This document shows, in pieces, positions 5,717 to 8,072 of a DNA stretch of 8,072 bases. The DNA comes from Chloroflexota bacterium (GTDB lineage: Bacteria; Chloroflexota; Anaerolineae; UBA4142): positions 1-8,072 of the forward strand of contig JACQEA010000434.1 of NCBI GenBank assembly GCA_016200825.1, given 5' to 3'. How positions within the stretch are numbered: the stretch's first letter is position 1; each line of letters opens with the position of its first letter. A model generated the notes under the pieces. The model was given only the letters and a program-made list of their open reading frames with translations, ran no database searches and was not told the DNA's origin. The position numbers and the translations under genes were made by a program.

Positions 5717-6337
5717 ATGCGTCCCGTTCTCATTGGCGTCGCGGGCGGTTCGGGTTCGGGCAAAACGACCGTTTCTGCCGCGATTCTCGAACGCGTGCGA
5801 CCCGATCAACTCGCGTTGATTCAACACGATATGTACTATCGCGATCGCAGTCATCTCCCTGCCGCCGAACGCGCGCGCATCAATTACGATCACCCCGATT
5901 CGCTCGAAACCGATTTGCTCGTCGCGCATTTGCAGGATTTGCGCGCCGGCCGCGCGGTGGAAATTCCGCAGTACGATTTCGCGTTGCACGTCCGCAAAAA
6001 AGAAATGCGCCGCGTGGAACCGCGCCCCGTCATTTTAATCGAAGGCATTTTGATTTTTGTGGATGCCGCGCTCCGCCACCTGTTCGACGTGAAAATTTTT
6101 GTTGACGCGGATTCCGATTTGCGTTTTATTCGGCGGCTCGAGCGCGATATCGCGGAACGCGGGCGCACACGCGAATCGGTCGTGGCGCAATATTTAGAAA
6201 CGGTGCGTCCGATGCATTTGGAATTTGTGGAACCCAGCAAACGCTACGCGGATGTGATCATCCCCGAAGGCGGCCACAATTTGATCGCGATCAATATGGT
6301 GGTCGCGCGGATGCAAGAGATGCTCGACGCGGCATGA
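5717..6337 (+). CDS. udk: Uridine kinase (uridine/cytidine monophosphokinase)
   Basis: Phosphorylates uridine (and usually cytidine) to the monophosphate in pyrimidine salvage, in the cytoplasm. The 206 residues match the bacterial enzyme's usual length. A Walker A loop G-G-S-G-S-G-K-T is at 10-17. The nucleoside-site segment N-Y-D-H-P-D-S is at 56-62 and Q-Y-D-F at 85-88. Walker B-like I-L-I-E-G-I-L is at 106-112. The lid R-R-L-E-R-D-I-A-E-R-G-R-T is at 139-151. The family C-terminal motif F-V-E-P-S-K-R-Y-A-D-V-I-I-P at 170-183 is intact. The start is the first ATG after the TATAAT box, and the mRNA is probably leaderless. The stop TGA overlaps the next gene's ATG by ATGA, so the two are probably translationally coupled. 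Phosphoribulokinase shares the fold, but the motif set and length favour uridine kinase. Confidence 0.95.
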   Translation: MRPVLIGVAGGSGSGKTTVSAAILERVRPDQLALIQHDMYYRDRSHLPAAERARINYDHPDSLETDLLVAHLQDLRAGRAVEIPQYDFALHVRKKEMRRVEPRPVILIEGILIFVDAALRHLFDVKIFVDADSDLRFIRRLERDIAERGRTRESVVAQYLETVRPMHLEFVEPSKRYADVIIPEGGHNLIAINMVVARMQEMLDAA

Positions 6338-6858
6338 ACACGCGCAATCGTTTCGACCGCACCGATTCGCTCGAGCGCGGGGCGCGCGCGCAAAAGAAAT
6401 TTATTCGCGCGGCGTACGCGCGCGGTTGGCGCGTGGCAGGACCGATTCATCGGCAAGATATGGACGAACATTGGGACGTGCGCATCGAAAAAGGCGCGGA
6501 AAAATTTCGCGTGGACATCAAAGCGATGAAACGCATCGCGCGCGCGGATGAGCGCGCGCAAGATGAGTGGGTGTGGGTTGAATTGCACGGCGTGCGCGCG
6601 CACGATCGCGGTTGGTTGTTGGATGGCAAAGCGGAATTGATCGCGTTTGAAACGCAAAATTCTTTTTTGCTCGTCCCGCGCGCAAATCTCGCCGCGCGAA
6701 TTTCGGATTGGGTGGATTCGCAAACGATTGTAGATTCGCCGGAGCGCGCGCAGTACAAAGTGTATCAGCGCGCCGGGCGCGTGGACAAAATCGCGCTGAT
6801 TGAAACGCAGCGGTTGAAAGAAATTCAATGGGCAGAATGGAACACCGAAGCGTCCTAA
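6334..6858 (+). CDS. PD-(D/E)XK nuclease-like protein of unknown role
   Basis: A 174-residue cytoplasmic protein with no signal or membrane segment. The N-terminal half has the layout of a restriction-endonuclease-like fold. A helix with E14 (S-L-E-R-G-A-R-A-Q-K-K-F) is followed by D48 in H-W-D-V-R-I. Then comes F-R-V-D-I-K at 58-63, giving D61-x-K63, the usual D...(D/E)-x-K metal-binding pattern. The middle segment W-V-W-V-E-L-H-G-V (79-87), G-W-L-L-D-G-K-A at 93-100 and I-A-F-E-T to F-L-L-V (103-114) resembles small phage-type nuclease-like proteins of unknown function that I recall; this is from memory only. It overlaps the uridine kinase stop by ATGA and has no SD of its own, so it depends on coupled translation. 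A link to nucleotide salvage or DNA repair is a guess. It ends at TAA (6856-6858). Confidence 0.75.
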   Translation: MNTRNRFDRTDSLERGARAQKKFIRAAYARGWRVAGPIHRQDMDEHWDVRIEKGAEKFRVDIKAMKRIARADERAQDEWVWVELHGVRAHDRGWLLDGKAELIAFETQNSFLLVPRANLAARISDWVDSQTIVDSPERAQYKVYQRAGRVDKIALIETQRLKEIQWAEWNTEAS

Positions 6859-6885
6859 GGATTCGTAAAAGACCAAGTTCTCCAC

Positions 6886-7017
6886 ATTGTCATTCTGAGG
6901 AGCAGATTCGCTTCGCTCACTGTAAACTCCGCGACGAAGAATCTTGTTGTTCCAACAGAAATCTTGTGCGTTATTGAAGCAACAAGACCCTTCGCAAGAA
7001 CGGCTCAGGGTGACAAT
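6886..7017. repeat. 132-bp degenerate inverted-repeat element
   Basis: The outer arms attgtcattctgag (6886-6899) and ctcagggtgacaat (7004-7017) match at 12 of 14 positions. The inner arms cgaagaatcttgttg (6935-6949) and caacaagacccttcg (6980-6994) match at 13 of 15. There is no ORF inside. The words TGTCATTCTGAG and GACGAAGAATCT recall short repeats common in Chloroflexota and related genomes, so this is probably a non-autonomous MITE-like or REP-like element. It fills most of the 188-nt gap between the nuclease-like gene and the flippase. It could act as a transcription barrier, but there is no T-tract directly after the arms. Confidence 0.75.
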
Positions 7018-7046
7018 CCGGAAGTTATTTTTTTCCAGACCCTAAG

Positions 7047-8072
7047 ATGAATGTTTCTTCGGATCAAAATTCTGCGCCGCTCGCGCAACGCGTGGTGCAG
7101 GGCGGATTGTGGGCAGCCGGTTCATCGTACGTAACTGTGGTCGTGGGCTTTACCGCGACGGTGATCATGGCGCGATTATTATCGCCCAAAGATTTCGGAA
7201 CGTTGGCGATTGCGAATTTTATTTTTGGAATTCTCAACGTGCGCGGCAAACTAACGCTGGGACAAGCGTACATTCGCCAGCCCGAATCGTCTGGGCGCGC
7301 GTTAGGCACATTGCTCGCGCTTGAGTTGGGGATTAGCGGTGTGAGTTTTTTTTTCGCGTTAATCGGCGCACCGTTTTTGCATTTGCTCGGTTACGACGCC
7401 GATGTCGCCGGCGTTGTGATTGCGATGGCATTAATAAATATTTTAAACGCGCTGGCTGGCATACCCGCCGCGATGCTCGATCGCAATCTCCGCATGGGTT
7501 ACAATTCTGCAATTCTCGCAATTTGTTTTCCGCTCTCTTATCTTCCCGCGATTTTTTTGGCGGCAAAGGGTTGGCAAGTCTGGAGTCTCGTTGTTCAACT
7601 GGCGCTGCAGAACATTCTGGTGACTGGCGGTTCCTTCTGGCTGGCGTATAGAGAATTGCGCCAAGAGTTTCGTTTGCGCTGGAGTTTTGATCGCGCGCTC
7701 GCGAAAGAATTTCTGCGTTTTGGCGTAATGCAAAGTTTCGCGGTGATCGCAGGATTCTTGGCAACCCAATTTGATAATTTTCTCGTCGGGACGTTTGTCG
7801 GTTTAGCGACGCTCGGTTTTTATGATCGTGCGTATCGTTTTGCATCCGTGCCCGATTTGCTCGTCTCGAATATCGTCGCGCGCAACGCGTTTCTCGCCTA
7901 CGCCCGATTGCAAAATGACCGCGCGCGTTTGTCCAAAACATTAGATATGACGATTTGGATCATCACCGCGCTTGCGTTTCCGCTCGCGCTCGTCCTCTTT
8001 GTGATCGCGCCGGACTTGATCGAATTTCTTTTAGGATCACAATGGCTGCCGTCGGTTGTGTATCTCCGTTTC
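7047..8072 (+). CDS. Wzx/MOP-type polysaccharide flippase, first 342 residues (runs off right edge)
   Basis: A multi-spanning inner-membrane protein of the MOP superfamily (polysaccharide biosynthesis group, WzxC-like), which would flip lipid-linked polysaccharide units across the membrane. The frame is open from ATG 7047 to the last base. The N-terminal G-G-L-W-A-A-G-S and following helix are typical, as is M-A-R-L-L-S-P-K-D-F-G at 41-51. Hydrophobic helices lie near 25-42, 51-66, 86-112, 120-140, 152-173, 178-200, 226-248 and 303-327. The family segment F-D-N-F-L-V-G-T-F-V-G-x-x-x-L-G-F-Y-D-R-A-Y-R is at 242-264, and L-L-G-S-Q-W at 328-333. About 100-150 more residues are expected. No SD precedes the ATG (the upstream text is a T-run and ccagaccctaag), and no clear promoter is seen, so the start is the least certain part. 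A second ATG at 7051 is out of frame. Confidence 0.9.
   Translation, partial: MNVSSDQNSAPLAQRVVQGGLWAAGSSYVTVVVGFTATVIMARLLSPKDFGTLAIANFIFGILNVRGKLTLGQAYIRQPESSGRALGTLLALELGISGVSFFFALIGAPFLHLLGYDADVAGVVIAMALINILNALAGIPAAMLDRNLRMGYNSAILAICFPLSYLPAIFLAAKGWQVWSLVVQLALQNILVTGGSFWLAYRELRQEFRLRWSFDRALAKEFLRFGVMQSFAVIAGFLATQFDNFLVGTFVGLATLGFYDRAYRFASVPDLLVSNIVARNAFLAYARLQNDRARLSKTLDMTIWIITALAFPLALVLFVIAPDLIEFLLGSQWLPSVVYLRF

Noticed and set aside
7333..7941. A 202-codon minus-strand frame opposite the flippase
   Set aside because: The product is Arg/Asn-rich without motifs, while the plus strand reads as a typical MOP flippase.
1..8072. CRISPR arrays, tRNA or rRNA genes, transposases, defence or secretion systems
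   Set aside because: No direct-repeat arrays, tRNA arms, rRNA words or transposase motifs were seen on either strand.

Overview
The window looks like a piece of a Chloroflexota (Anaerolineae-like) chromosome or metagenome bin. Signs of this are moderate GC with very frequent GCGC/CGCG words, a Pro/Ala/Thr-rich linker after the lipobox of the solute-binding lipoprotein, GTG starts next to good Shine-Dalgarno (SD) sites, and short inverted repeats scattered between genes. The lineage is an inference from style and was not tested.

Minus strand, 1-4922. Read in the direction of transcription, a canonical promoter (4839-4868) opens a ~240-nt leader. The leader holds a possible 40-50 codon ORF and ends in an intrinsic terminator (4590-4620). 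Next comes an ABC importer of the dipeptide/oligopeptide/nickel class: solute-binding lipoprotein (4472-2754), DppB-type permease (2659-1712) and DppC-type permease (1704-802). A 104-bp inverted-repeat element follows, then an acyl-CoA dehydrogenase that runs off the left edge (672-<1). No ATPase gene of the transporter is present here. Two of the three transporter genes look damaged. The binding protein has an in-frame TAA at codon 145 where homologues usually read Trp-Gln-Asn-Lys. DppC lacks about 17 residues that normally follow the EAA loop. The operon therefore looks like it is decaying, unless both lesions are assembly errors.

Minus strand, 4923-5552, is a complete small cytoplasmic molybdopterin oxidoreductase of the sulfite-oxidase fold. 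It starts at GTG behind a near-perfect promoter and SD.

Plus strand, 5717-8072. Uridine kinase starts only 6 nt after a TATAAT box, which implies a leaderless mRNA. Its stop overlaps the start of a 174-aa protein with a PD-(D/E)XK nuclease-like motif pattern. A second, 132-bp degenerate inverted-repeat element separates this pair from the first 342 residues of a Wzx/MOP-type polysaccharide flippase, which is cut by the right edge.

The points most worth a second look are the linked lesions in the transporter operon, the promoter-small ORF-terminator leader in front of it, and the leaderless, ATGA-coupled uridine kinase/nuclease-like pair.
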